A DNA stretch of 64,000 nt, from the NCBI RefSeq assembly GCF_002575655.3, contig NC_053040.3, positions 354,824,267 to 354,888,266 on the forward strand, given 5' to 3'. The notes beneath the pieces were generated by a model, which worked only from the letters and a program-made list of their open reading frames with translations, did no database searches and was not told where the DNA came from. The position numbers were made by a program, and so were the translations under genes. Below are positions 35,404 through 46,514 of the stretch, piece by piece. This stretch comes from Aegilops tauschii subsp. strangulata (lineage: Eukaryota > Streptophyta > Magnoliopsida > Poales > Poaceae). Positions within the stretch are counted from its first letter, which is position 1. Each line of letters opens with the position of its first letter.

Positions 35404-38400
35404 CAGGTACACAACGTCTAATAATACCACCTACTCCTTCTTTATAAAGATGCGGGTCATCCCAAAAGTAATGTCTTAAATCATAGAAGATTTTTTCTTT
35501 TATTGGTATGTAAAGCTAGGTGGTAAATATTTAGCAACAATGTAATTAGCATAGTCAGCAAACCAAGGAGTGTTATTAGAAACATTTATTGCTGCTAACT
35601 GCTCATTAGGAAAACTATCATCAATAGGTAGTGGGTCATCAAGGACATTCTCAAGCCTAGACAAGTTATCAGCTACGGGGTTCTCTGCCCCTTTTCTATC
35701 AGTAATATGTAAATCAAATTCTTGTAGTAAGAGAACCCATCGAATAAGTCTAGGTTTAGCATCTTTCTTTTCCATAAGATATTTAATAGCAGCATGGTGG
35801 TGTGAACGATAACTTTAGAGTCAACAATGTAACAGCTAAATTTATCACAAGCAAACACCACTGGTAGAAATTCCTTTTCAGTAGTTGCATAATTTCTTTG
35901 AGCACTATCCAGAGTTTTACTAGCGTAATGAATAACATTTAGTTTCTTATCAACTCTTTTTCCTAAAGCAACACCAACAACATAATCACTAGCAAGTTTC
36001 AAAAGGCAAGTTCCAATCAGGTGGTTGAACAATGGGTAAAGAAATTAAGGCTTTCTTGAGTGTTTCAAAGGCTTCTAAACAATCATCATCAAAAACAAAA
36101 GGAACATCCTTTTGTAAAAGATTTGTAAGGGGCCTAGAAATTTTAGAAAAGTCTTTGATAAATCTCCTATAGAAACCAGCATGACCTAAGAAACTATGAA
36201 TACCTTTGATATCTTTAGGACATGGAATTTTCTCAATTGCATCAACCTTAGCTTTGTCCACCTCAATACATCTTTCAGAAATTTTATGGCCCAAGACAAT
36301 ACCTTCATTAACCATAAAGTAGCACTTCTCCCAATTCAAGACAAGATTTGTTTGCTCACATCTCTGCAAAACTCGATCAAGATTGCTTAAACAATCATTA
36401 AAAGACTTCCCATAAACAGAAAAGTCATCCATGAAAAACTCAACAATCTTTTCACAAAAATCAGAGAATATAGCAGTCATACATCTTTGAAAGGTAGCAG
36501 GTGCATTGCATAGACCAAAAGGCATACGTCTATAAGCAGAAGTTCCAAAGGGACAAGTGAAAGTGGTCTTTTCTTGATCTGGTTGAGAAACCGGTATTTG
36601 TGAAAAACCTGAATATCCATCAAGGAAGCAAAAATGTGTGTGCTTAAACAATCTTTCTAGCATTTGATCAATAAAAGGCAGAGGGTAATGATCTTTTCTA
36701 GTTGCTTTGTTTAATTTTCTAAAATCAATTACCATTCTATAGCCTGTAACAATTCTTTGCGGAATAAGTTCATTCTTATCATTAGGAACAACAGTGATAC
36801 CTCCTTTCTTAGGGACACAATGAACAGGACTTACCCATCTACTATCAGCTATAGGATAGATTATACCTGCTTCGAGAAGTTTTAATATTTCTGTTCTTAC
36901 CACTTCTTTGATCTTTGGATTTAACCGACATTGGTGATCAACAACGGGTTTAGCATCAGGTTCCATATTAATTTTATGCTGACATAGAGTGGGGCTAATG
37001 CCCTTTAAATCATCAAGAGTATATCCAATAACAGCTCGGTACTTCCTTAGAACTTTCAATAATCTTTCTTCTTCATGTTCTGAAAGGTTAGCACTAATAA
37101 CAGGATATATCTTCTTCTCATCAAGATAAGCATATTTCAAAGTGTCTGGAAATTGTTTTAATTCAAACACAGGATCACCTTTAGGTGGAGGAGGACCTCC
37201 TGGAGTTTCAATAGGCAAATTGTGTTTAAGCAGAGGACGTTGTTCAAAGAAGATCTTATCTATTTCATTTCTTTCATGCATATGTAAATCATTTTCATGG
37301 TCTAGCAGATATTGTTCTAAAGGATAAGTAGGAGGCACAGCAATAGAAGCAAGACCAAATTATTTCATCCTTACAAGGCAATTCTTTTTTATGAGGTTTT
37401 CTACTAAACTTGGAAAAATTAAACTCATGAGACTCATCACCAAAGCTAACTCCGACAGTTTGTTTCTCACAATCTATTTTAGCATTGACGGTGTTCAAGA
37501 AAGGTCTACCAAAGATAGCGGGACAAAAATCATCTTGTCGAGAACCAAGAACAAGAAAATCAGTAGGATATTTTATTTTCCCACACGAGACTTCAACATC
37601 TCTAACAATCCCAAGTGGTGTGATGGTGTCTCTAGTAGCAAGTTTAATAGTAGCGTCTATTTCTTCTATTTTAGCGGGTGCTATGTCATTCATAATTTCT
37701 TGATATAAGGTAAAGGGAATAGCACTCACGCTAGCACCTATGTCACATAAACCATGATAACAGGGGTCTCCTATTTTAACTGAGACAACAGGCATGCCAA
37801 CAACGGGTCTATGTTTATCCTCTTTAGCAGGTTTGGCAATTCTAGTAGCTTCATTACAAAAGTAAATAACATGCCCGTCTATATTTTCTTCCAGGAGATC
37901 TTTAACCATAGCAACACTAGGTTCTACTTTAATTTGCTCATCAGGTTTAGGTGTTCTAATATAGATTTTATTGAACACAGTTGAAACTTTAGCATGTTCC
38001 TTTATCCTAACAGGGAAAGGTGGTTTCTCAATATAAGTAGTAGGAACAAGTGGATCAACATTATAAATAATAGTTTCTTCTTTAACTGGTACCGATTCTT
38101 TAATTTCTTCTTTAATAGGTTGGTGATATTTAAACCACTTCTCCTTAGGGATATCAACATCAGTGGCAAATTCACAAAAGGAGGCTACTATCTCAGAGTC
38201 AAGTCCATATTTAGTGCTAAACTTTTGAAAAGCATCGGTATTCATAAAAGATTTAACACAATCATATTTAAGCTTAATACCTGACTCTTTACCTTCGTTG
38301 AGTTCCCAATCTTCAGAGTTGTGTTTAATTCTTTCCAAAAGATCGCACCAGAATTCAATAGTCTTCTTCATAAAAGAACCAGCACAAGAAGTATCAAGCA

Positions 38401-38437
38401 TGGATCGATCATTATGAGAAAGCTGAGCATAAAAATT
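35397..38437 (-). pseudogene. Athila-like gypsy gag-pol remnant (protease, RT, RNase H, start of integrase)
   Basis: Read on the minus strand: a Gag tail (…AQLSHNDRSMLDTSC near 38430), a retropepsin with CDIGASVSAIP (near 37740) and FGRPFL (near 37500), and RT from about 37000 with KLLEAGIIYP, MPFGLCNAPATFQRC and the catalytic FMDDFSVYG (near 36430). RNase H follows with ASDYVVGVALG, then [11 protein letters not shown] (near 35670), then the start of the integrase zinc domain (YDLRHYFWDDPHLYKEG near 35460). FMDDFSVYG and the DNLSRLE linker are typical of the Athila lineage. At least three frame breaks occur (near 37365, 36010 and 35810). The element is dead: the rest of integrase, most of gag and the 5' LTR are missing. 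The left breakpoint with unrelated DNA is near 38438. Confidence 0.88.
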
Positions 38438-39780
38438 TCTAGACCAGGTGGGTCCAGTGGGTCCAAGCAGTCAGGGGGAAACGTTTTTTCCGCAAAATAT
38501 AGTGGCCCGTCCGGTGGGTCCCAGCTGTCAGATGGAGGAATCATTATTTTCCGCGTAATAAGGAGGCACTTCCTTGCTGCGGCCGTGGACCCAGCTGTCA
38601 GCCTCCCATGTACAATCCATGTCCGATGGAAGTCGTTCCTTGACCATGTAGGGTGGGGCGGTGCGGCCTGTGCGGCAGCACAGCCGGCCACGGGAGGCGG
38701 GAGCAGGCAGTCCCACCGGAGCTGGTTTGGGCGGCTGGAGCAAGAAGATCAGATATTGAAGAAGCAGCACGGCCGTTGGATTAACATCCAACGGTCACCG
38801 CTGCTAGAATCGTTTGTGGACTAAGTTGACAAAGCCAAAGTACACGTCAACCTAGTAGACCCACAAGTCAGCCTCCAAATCTGTCCCAAACAGCATACAG
38901 CCCGAAATTTCTAGCCAGATTTAAATTAATTTTAAATCTAAATATACCTTAATTTAAATTCAATGAAATTTTACCCGCACAAAAAAAATGAAATTTAAAA
39001 TATCAAAATCCGAAAGAAAACAGTATTTTGGAACTAATTGCCTGTTTGCTGCATTTTTTCATTTTACAGCCCATTTATTATTACTTATAGCCCATTTCTT
39101 ATTACTTATAGCCCATTTTCTGGGCAAAATGCATCCCTCCTCGTCTTGAAAGATTTCCGGCCCAGCAGGGCGTAGAAAAGCAAGTAGGCCTACGTTGGTT
39201 ATTCTGCAAAAAACAAAATAGCTGGCTAGCCATTTTCAGAAAGAAAAAAAACAAACTGGGGTGGTCATGTGCTAAACATATGAAATAAAAGCCTGGGCTA
39301 GACGGGCCACGGGTCCCGCACAACTCAGTTGATACCCTTCTCCGTCCCGAAAAAACAAAATTACTGCGCGCGCTGCTGGGTCCCTACTGTCATCCTCACC
39401 ATGTACAGTCATCTCCTTATTCCTCTCGGTTGTTGACCATGTTGACAACACCGGAGGGCGGCGCCGCGGCGAGCGAACCAAGGCGGAGGACGATGGTGAG
39501 GCCTCGGACGGGAACGAACAGGAGCCGGGAGAGATCACAGCCAGCCGTGGGAGGCGGGAGCAGGCGGTCCCGCCGGCGCTGGTTTGGCTTTGGCGGCTCG
39601 AGGAAGAAGAGACCGAAGAAACGCGACAGACGTTGAATGTCAATCCAATGGTCAAGGTTGGCACAATCGTTTGTTGACTAAGCGGACACCAAGTAACATA
39701 CTTTTTTATATATAGGAAGAAAACTGCGAGGAAAATGCGTTCGTCTGCCGTCCTCCTCACAGGGAACGTTCGCCACATAA
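38438..39780. repeat. Two diverged copies of a GC-rich module, with AT-rich spacer
   Basis: The segment at about 38590-38825 and that at about 39380-39690 share long phrases such as GGGAGGCGGGAGCAGGC, GAGCTGGTTTGG/GCGCTGGTTTGG and AATCGTTTGTGGACTAA/AATCGTTTGTTGACTAA in the same order. The phrase GTGGGTCCCAGCTGTCAG at 38514 is common near Mutator-like termini in wheat. Frames here (38321-38824, 39272-39778) are not convincing genes. The element class is unresolved. Confidence 0.55.
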
Positions 39781-39784
39781 GTGA

Positions 39785-39840
39785 CTAGAACCCTTGGTTT
39801 TCAACCGAGAGGTCTTGGGTTCGAGTCCCAGGAACTCTCA
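39785..39840 (+). other. tRNA-derived-looking segment
   Basis: The stem-loop CTTGG-TTTTCAA-CCGAG (near 39793-39809) followed by GGGTTCGAGTCCC, a perfect T-arm/box B, has the spacing of the anticodon and T arms of a tRNA. The matching acceptor strand and D arm are not found upstream, so this is a tRNA fragment or SINE-like relic rather than a working tRNA. Confidence 0.4.
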
Positions 39841-40113
39841 ATTTTGTCCTCCTTCCTTCCTTGCAAAAAAAGGGAAAGAAAATCGAAGACTTGGGAAGGC
39901 ATACAGAACAAGCTAGTGTACCAGTAAAGAGACGTTGCCGAGTTTTAGAAAAAAGAAAGACGTGCTCCTGTAGCTGGTTCGAATCCAAACCTAGACTATG
40001 ACTATATATGGTGCTATGCTACTCTGCAAGTAATGAAACTGACATATCCAACGTTCGCTTCTCCTCTTCTCTACTTACTCTGCCTAGCATCAGAAGCTCT
40101 GGCCGCAGCAACC

Positions 40114-40611
40114 ATGTCCGCTGGCTGCTCGTCCACCTGCTCTTCAGCAGGCAACAACCAGATATGCGCCAAGTCGCCACCCATACCATCGCCTGTGGGT
40201 CTCATCACACCCCCGCCGGCACGCGTACCACAGCCGATTGCTCATCGCAACCCGCTGCCGTTGGTGTGGTGCCACTGCTGCAAATCACGCAGAGTCATCC
40301 GTCGCGTCTGAACCACAATCCGCAACCCTGGTCGAGTCTTCTACAAATGCCCGAATCATGGGGTAATAATATGTTTAAGTGTTGTTCTGCTGCTTTCAGT
40401 TGCTGATTTTTTTAATAGTTTGGTTGATGATCTTCCAATTTGATTCATTCAGAAAAGGGAAGATTTGTGTGATTTGTATTTCTGGGAAGTTGCTAATGTG
40501 GGGGAATGCAACTACGCTGATTATTTGGTTAGCCGAGGAATCCCAATACCAGCAGGTTGGGGTGTTGGACAAGTAACTGAAGGAACGGCAGAAGAGGAAG
40601 ATGCAGAGTAG
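40114..40611 (+). pseudogene. GRF-type zinc-finger protein, two exons, one nonsense codon
   Basis: Exon 1 runs to 40362 (GTAATA donor) and exon 2 is 40453-40611, joined in phase. The product has WCHCCKSRRVIRRV, a TGA at 40309-40311, then TTIRNPGRVFYKCPNHG, and continues in exon 2 with REDLCDLYFWE...YADYLVSRGI. This is the GRF zinc finger (C-x-C ... NPGR-x-F-Y-x-C ... C-x-F-W-x-W-E) with its usual aromatic end. The expected residue at the stop is Ser (TCA), so one base change explains the lesion. GRF fingers bind single-stranded nucleic acid; in grasses many short GRF genes sit among transposons. The upstream ATG at 40033 is an alternative start giving a hydrophobic leader. It is convergent with the TNP2 gene at 41270-42865. 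Confidence 0.65.
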
Positions 40612-41269
40612 TAGGTTAAAGATGCAGTTCCTCTGATCATGGCCAAGCAATAGCTGCTGAACGGCCTTGACAACAATGAGGAGATGAAAGAGCTTGTGAA
40701 GATAATGGGCAAAATCGATGTGCTCTGTAGGATGATTGTCTCTTTATTTCCAGTGTATGTAGCACTCGTGATGTATTCAGTGGCTACGACATGAGCACTT
40801 TGCTGAAACTAGTAATGAATGAAACCTGTGTAGCAGGCTGGGCATAGTGTTGTGAACATCTAATGATTTCTATTAACGGAAATCAGGGGGTATCCCCTTT
40901 TGCTCATATAAATAAATAAATAGCAGAGGCCCTGTCGGGTCAGCTTTGTTCTCATTCGAAGACGTCGAGCAAATTGCAGTCCAACAGCAAACTATGTCAT
41001 CAAATTCAAGTTTCACAGCCAAATATGAGTACAACTAAACAACAATGTCATCATGTTTTAGTTGTCATACAATCACCAAACACAAATCAGCATACATAAC
41101 AAGTGATGTTCTCACAGCAAAATACTAAACAACATGTTCATCAGGTTTCAGTTGTCATAGCAAACACAATTTCACATAGTAGATAAAAAACGTCTTCTGA
41201 CAGGCAAATACGACAAAAGCAATGTAATCATCATCCGCAGCAGCAGCGTCAACATCTTCGCCATGTGTA

Positions 41270-42865
41270 TCAGTCTGAATCGTAATTCCCCACGGTGTCA
41301 GCTTCTTCTTCGTCCTCAACGTCCTCGAACGTTGGCTTCTTCTTGATCAACTCTTGTATGTCCACAACACGACAGGCAATCTTTTCGCCGGCATCATTGA
41401 CGTGATGGTTCTCAAAGATATTAGGAACATCTGTGTTATCTTGTACATCAGGAGCAGTGTAAGCATCATCTTGTTGTGCAACTTCATTAAACGAATTCCT
41501 CTGCTCAAACCTTTGCAATACTCTCCAGTCATCGCTATGTGCAAATGTGTCTTCCAAGAAAAATATCTGTGTTGCCATAGTGCCCAAAGCCGGATAATCA
41601 TGGATGCACCAAATTATAACAGCACGCAGAAAGAAATCAGCTGGTGGGCTGCTATATAGGTCTCGAGTGAGAACACCCTTCCATAGCTGTTGAAGTTCCT
41701 CCACAAGAGGCTCCATGAACAAATCAAAATCCTTTCCAGGACTTTTTGGACCTGGGATGAGCAAGGCCATCATGTAGTTTGATTCTTTGGTGCAGACATT
41801 TGGAGGCATGTTGTAAGGGATAACAAGCACTGGCCACATGCTATATGTGGCACTCTGGTGGCCAAATGGGTTAAATCCATCTGAAGCTAAGCCAAGTCTA
41901 ATGTTTCTCGGGTCAGCAGCAAACTCTTTGTGTTTATCATTGAAGCTTTTCCAGTCACTACCATGAGATGGATGGCTCATTACATTCTGATCTCTGTACT
42001 CCTGGTTCCTAGAATGCCACAGTACATCCTCTCTTGTTCCAGCATGATGAAACAACCTCTGCAATCTTGGTGTAATTGGAAAATGTCTCAGAACATTATG
42101 AGGAATCCTCTTCACAGCATCACCATCTTTCCATCTTGATGATTTGCATTTCGGGCATTCACTTAAGTTGGCATAATCCTTCCGGAACAGAACACAATTA
42201 TTCTTACAAACATGGATCATATCATATCCAATTCCAACTGCACGAAGGAAATTCTTCATTTTACTGTAGGTGTGTGGCAGCTCACACGCATCTGGGAAAG
42301 ATTTGCGGAAAGCAGCCAACATCACATCGAATGATTTGTTGGTCATCCGCTCAGATGTCTTCACCTGAAGAAAGGTGACCATAGCTGAGAATACTGACAG
42401 CTTATTTCCTGGCGTGACAGCAACGTTGCATTGTTCCAACATGCGGGCCCACCGTTTTTCTTCTGCAGGTGAAAGTTCACGGAATGCACGAGCATTTCGT
42501 AGCATTGTTTCAATGTTGGTCAAACTCACTGGCTCCGCCACCACCACCTGCTCCTCCTCTTCCACCTGAGCATTAGGCAGATCAAGATGGTGATCTGCTG
42601 CTTCCATGTAGTCAATAACATTGACGTTCACAGCTTCACCATGATGAACCCACCTAGTATATGTGACCGACATCCCATACAAGTGTAGATGATTTTGTAC
42701 AGTTGACTGGGGTCTTGTAACTGAATTCATACAACTGCTACACGGGCAGAGCACATCTGATTTCGGACCACCGTACTCAGCTCTGATAAAGTTCATGAAG
42801 TTTTCAACCCCCTCGACATATGCAGCGGAGAATCTTCGAGTAGAAGTTATCCAAGTCCTGTCCAT
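41270..42865 (-). CDS. CACTA-type TNP2 transposase, internally deleted (531 aa)
   Basis: Residues 1-75 form the transposase-associated domain (MDRTWITSTRRFS...CPCSSCMN, a Cys cluster). Residues from about 180 to 410 match the TNP2/Transposase_21 family: YDMIHVCKNNCVLFRKDY, CPKCKSSRWKDG, GLASDGFNPFG, and the IIWCIHDYPALGTM block. Family members normally continue for several hundred more residues through the central catalytic region. Here ALGTMA runs straight into a C-terminal tail-like segment (QIFFLEDTFAHSDDWRVLQRF, then acidic end). The frame is open from ATG to stop, but the middle is missing, so catalytic activity is unlikely. No CACTA termini were found nearby. The deletion might instead be an unspliced-intron artefact, but no GT...AG pair explains it. 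Confidence 0.8.
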   Translation of the reverse strand: MDRTWITSTRRFSAAYVEGVENFMNFIRAEYGGPKSDVLCPCSSCMNSVTRPQSTVQNHLHLYGMSVTYTRWVHHGEAVNVNVIDYMEAADHHLDLPNAQVEEEEQVVVAEPVSLTNIETMLRNARAFRELSPAEEKRWARMLEQCNVAVTPGNKLSVFSAMVTFLQVKTSERMTNKSFDVMLAAFRKSFPDACELPHTYSKMKNFLRAVGIGYDMIHVCKNNCVLFRKDYANLSECPKCKSSRWKDGDAVKRIPHNVLRHFPITPRLQRLFHHAGTREDVLWHSRNQEYRDQNVMSHPSHGSDWKSFNDKHKEFAADPRNIRLGLASDGFNPFGHQSATYSMWPVLVIPYNMPPNVCTKESNYMMALLIPGPKSPGKDFDLFMEPLVEELQQLWKGVLTRDLYSSPPADFFLRAVIIWCIHDYPALGTMATQIFFLEDTFAHSDDWRVLQRFEQRNSFNEVAQQDDAYTAPDVQDNTDVPNIFENHHVNDAGEKIACRVVDIQELIKKKPTFEDVEDEEEADTVGNYDSD

Positions 42866-43940
42866 TTGTTAGACATACAAATTAGTTCTTCTACTAGATA
42901 TTACAGGAAAAACATATATGCTTTTTTATGAAGTCCAGAAAAAAAAATACCTAGGTCGATGTCTAAAGCTATGGCAAGATATTTGGACGAGCAGATCTAA
43001 GTAACAAAATATATGTATAGCTAATTCAGCAAACAGATTTGAGTGCCAAATTATGGCAGGCTATTTCAGTAGTCAATGAGGCCGAGCACACAGCCATCGA
43101 ACTATCGAAGGCCATCCCAGCAACAAAGATCGAGTATAAAACGGTGTAGAGCTATTTCACCTAACAGATTGGCTACTAGACCATGGCAATCTACGTCACA
43201 ATAAATATATGGCAGGATATTTTAGCAACTAATCAGCCTTGGCATGCCATCTCAGCTAAGCAGATTGAGTGCAGAACAGGGCAAGGAAGCTTCTTAAGCA
43301 GAGCATATTGACAGTAAACTACTTCGGCAAACAGTGAGATTAACAGCGTCTATCAGCTAACATTCAACGCTACACCGACATGAACGGGGCCTCAGTCTAG
43401 AATGCGCGTACCGTGGGAGAAGCTGACCGCCGTGCGTCTCCACACGAACGTCGCCAGCGGTGGCGGCGCTGACCGCCGTGCGCCTCCACAAGAACGTAGC
43501 CAGAGGACGACAGTCTACGAGAGCGTACTGTGGGAGCGAGAGGATCGCTGAACCGCGGTGCCGACGTATCGGCGCGGCGGGGAGGGCGGCTTTGGCGGAG
43601 CGAATGGAGTGGAGGGGGACAGGGGGGAGGGGGGTTTGGGGAATTTTATTGGCTAGTTGGCCGAAGGGTGGTTGAATCGGATTTGGGAGGAATTTTTGGG
43701 TGTGGGGGGGGGGAGGATTTTCGCGCGGTGGGCGGGGGGAGTTTGTCGCATGGTCGGTTTCTCCAAGTGCAGTCCCCACGTGTCAGTGAAGAGGCAAGCC
43801 GAAGCGCGTTCCGTTTGTGTGAGCCGTGTGCAGGACCGAACGTGTGTGGGGTGCAATGCGACCGCGACAGGAGTGCTGTGAGTGTACCACCTTTTTTCCT
43901 TTTAAACTAGGTGCTTCGCCCCCTAAAAAAAAAATTGTTG
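42866..43940. other. Upstream region of the TNP2 gene, no gene seen
   Basis: AT-rich DNA (42866-43370) contains a degenerate repeated phrase of the type AACAGATT-GAGTGCA/ATGGCA. It is followed by a GC-rich block (43390-43745) with two copies of CGAACGTCGCCAG / AGAACGTAGCCAG and a G-run. Such a GC-rich block just upstream could be the 5' region of the minus-strand transposase gene. Frames here are composition shadows. Confidence 0.45.
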
Positions 43941-44056
43941 CTTTGCGCGATCCATCGATACTACTACTAGTAATCCGGTAATCCCGACTAAAACGGCGCG
44001 GCCGGGTCTTTTCCCGCGCGATATGCTGGGAGGTTGGCTTAGTTGGGTTTTTTAGG

Positions 44057-44228
44057 ACGAGTAATGCTACACCTACGTAATCCCAGTTACGTAATTAACG
44101 TAATGTGAAACGTGTGAGCTATTGATTGTAGATTGGGGGGAGGGAGGGGCCCACCACCATGAAAATCAGGGGAGGAGAGAGAGAGGCAATTTACGTTAAC
44201 CCTTTCGTAGGTTCCCGTAGATGTAGAA
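44057..44228 (+). mobile_element. MITE-like element, AAAATCAGGGG core family, second copy
   Basis: It starts GAGTAATGCTACACCTACGT, has the core CATGAAAATCAGGGGAGG near 44157 and ends near CCCGTAGATGTAG. See 18535-18716 and 49533-49735 for the other copies. Confidence 0.6.
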
Positions 44229-44344
44229 AGATGTGAAATGCGTGAATGTGTAGTGGACGTACTATTGGAGTGCCTAAGATAATTTGTGTATGTATAGACC
44301 CTATGTGTTTATTTTACTTCGCATGTTAGATTTGTCTCGGTTCA

Positions 44345-44542
44345 ATAAAAAGCAGAGTTGGTGATGATGGTGTGCCTGTCATCCTGCAATATAGGCCGTC
44401 CGATCTATATCTAACGGATAGGAAGGAAACTATGACAATTTACCCGCACTCCTCTCCACATTTGCAGATAAGGCTTTCCCTCATTCATCCTTTTCTCCCA
44501 CAAGATCTTGATCTTCTGTGCAACGCACGGGCATCTTGCTAG
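44345..44542 (+). mobile_element. Helitron 3' terminus (plus strand)
   Basis: The hairpin GTGC-AAC-GCAC (44518-44528) is followed ten bases later by CTAG (44539-44542) and a T. About 195 bases before it are similar to the reverse complement of 51094-51320, so both are 3' ends of one Helitron family. The 5' end was not located. Confidence 0.7.
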
Positions 44543-45164
44543 TACTCCTACAATATGTATATTATTGTGAAAGTTCTTATACACCGACCGAGATTAATGC
44601 AAACATGGCAGATTTTCATTACATTTCGAACTTTTATAGGACAGAAAAATAAAAGAAACCCGACCCTAAACCTATTCTACGGTGGCGACCGACGTCCTCC
44701 ATCTGCGTTCTCTATGTATGGGGGCGGGGTTCAAGACCCATGAAGTGAAGGTGCGGTCTCCGGTGAAGGTGTGGAGGTTAGCTGGGCGTTGCCGCTTTAA
44801 GTAGCGCATTCCGGTGAGGCCAAGCGTCCGGGTGTGTCATTAAGTCACCGGAGTTGGTTCCTCGGGCACCGAGCCTCTTATCGACGACATACGAACGGAC
44901 GACATGAATGCGGGCAGCTGGCGCCGGCTGGGAACGCACCGCGCGACGGCGCGAGGGACGAGGGTTTTGGTGTGCCAGGGTAGTCAGCTGCGGTCGTGGC
45001 AACGTTGGAGATGCCCTTTGCTCACATGCAATCCCCGCATGTCATTGAAAAAGCAAGACGACCCGGCATGGTCTCAGGTCCAGAGGATGCAGTTGGCCGC
45101 GCTACACCACTCCGCGGACGCGTCGCGGCGCCCCGTGCATCCTCGACGAGCCGAGTGTTGGGGT

Positions 45165-45530
45165 GTGTTTGGATTGTGGCCAAAGTGCACCTTACCAAAA
45201 TTTTGGTCATGACCCAAAGATTTGTTTTTTTGGATGGTTGCCATTTTTTTGGCATGCCAATGAACTCTAGCCAACTCTAGTTCATTTTTCTTGCCAATGT
45301 CGGCCAAATCATGGGCAACCAATACCTCAACCAAAATTTTGGTCATGACCCAAAGATTGGTCTTTGTTTGGATGGTTGCCATTTCTTTGGCATGCCAATG
45401 AACTCTAGCCAACTCTAGTTCATTTTTCTAGCCAATGTCGGCCAAATCATGGGCAACGAATACCTCAACCAAAATTTTGGCTACCCAATGCTTTGATGGG
45501 GCAACCTTGGGCACAAACCAAACATACCGT
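45165..45530. mobile_element. MITE-like foldback with duplicated core
   Basis: The left end GTGTGTTTGGATTGTGGCC is the approximate inverse of the right end (GGGCACAAACCAAACATACC). The inside contains two direct copies of a unit of about 137 bp, beginning GGTCATGACCCAAAGATT at 45205 and 45341, each with GGATGGTTGCCATTT, GGCATGCCAATGAACTC and ATCATGGGCAAC. The phrase ACCAAAATTTTGG recurs at 45195, 45331 and 45469, at the unit boundaries. Probably a hAT- or Harbinger-derived MITE; the superfamily is not settled. Confidence 0.65.
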
Positions 45531-46195
45531 TGGTCGTGCCACAGCACTAACGCCATCCTCGGCACACTGAAACCGACCGTGTCTAGCGACGATATGAGCG
45601 TGTCACTCACCGCGGTCGCCGTGTCCAGAGGCGGTGCTAGAGCTGTGCCCCGTTGTTGGCCCCAACGACCCACATGAACGGTTGTCGGTGGCGAGGAGGT
45701 CGTGGGCCAGCTCCTCCATTGGACTAGTCTGCGCTACGTCGTCCCGACGGGTGTGCCCCACATGTGGGTTTCCCTGTTTTCCCGGCCATATTCGAGCGTC
45801 AGTGCTCCGCGTTGTGCATTAGGCCTTACACTATGTAGGCCAAGCGAGACAACTTATTGTTTATTTGAGCCGTTCAAGTATAATCATGTGGCGTTTGCTT
45901 ATTTATCATTCCTCTCCAACCCTCTTCTCCATCGATCATGTCGCCCTCCAGTCGAGTCCATCCTCCCGCATGCCTCATTTGAAATTTCCGCCGAGTATCA
46001 TTCACATGTACCCACCCTAGTCCTCTTTCAATAGATCTCCAGACCCCGAGATGAAATCGAGAGGGAACGAGTGGGGGCACGTGATACCTAAGGCGGATTC
46101 AAAATTTTGAACCGGTGATCATAGCATCCGCAAATCATATATAAAGGGTATTCAATGTTCGTTTCGTTTTTGAACGTACAATATACTCCCCCTAT

Positions 46196-46500
46196 CCTTT
46201 CTAGTTTACATATAAGTTTTATGTGTAGTCAAAGTATCTCTACTTTGATAAAAAAGGTATCAACATTCAACAACGCCCAATCAATATTGTTATATTCGTA
46301 CGTACTCCTAGATTTGTACTCGAGATGGTTTCCAATTTGACTATTGACAAGATTAATAGTACATGAGATGTATAATGTGAAAATTATATCATTGGAAACT
46401 CCTTTCACATACGAATTTGACCATATGCTTTGTGTAAGTTGCATGTCATATATTATTACTCTAACATTTGGTCAAAGTTAGCCTCGAAAAACGCATTAGA
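46196..46500. mobile_element. Stowaway-like MITE, 3' end altered
   Basis: TA plus CTCCCCCTATCCTTTCTAG at 46194 is a Stowaway terminus. The phrase GGTCAAAG near 46470 and 46666 belongs to the usual right arm, but the final GGAGGGAG is missing, displaced by the tandem array that follows. Confidence 0.5.
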
Positions 46501-46514
46501 CCCTGTATGCTTTG

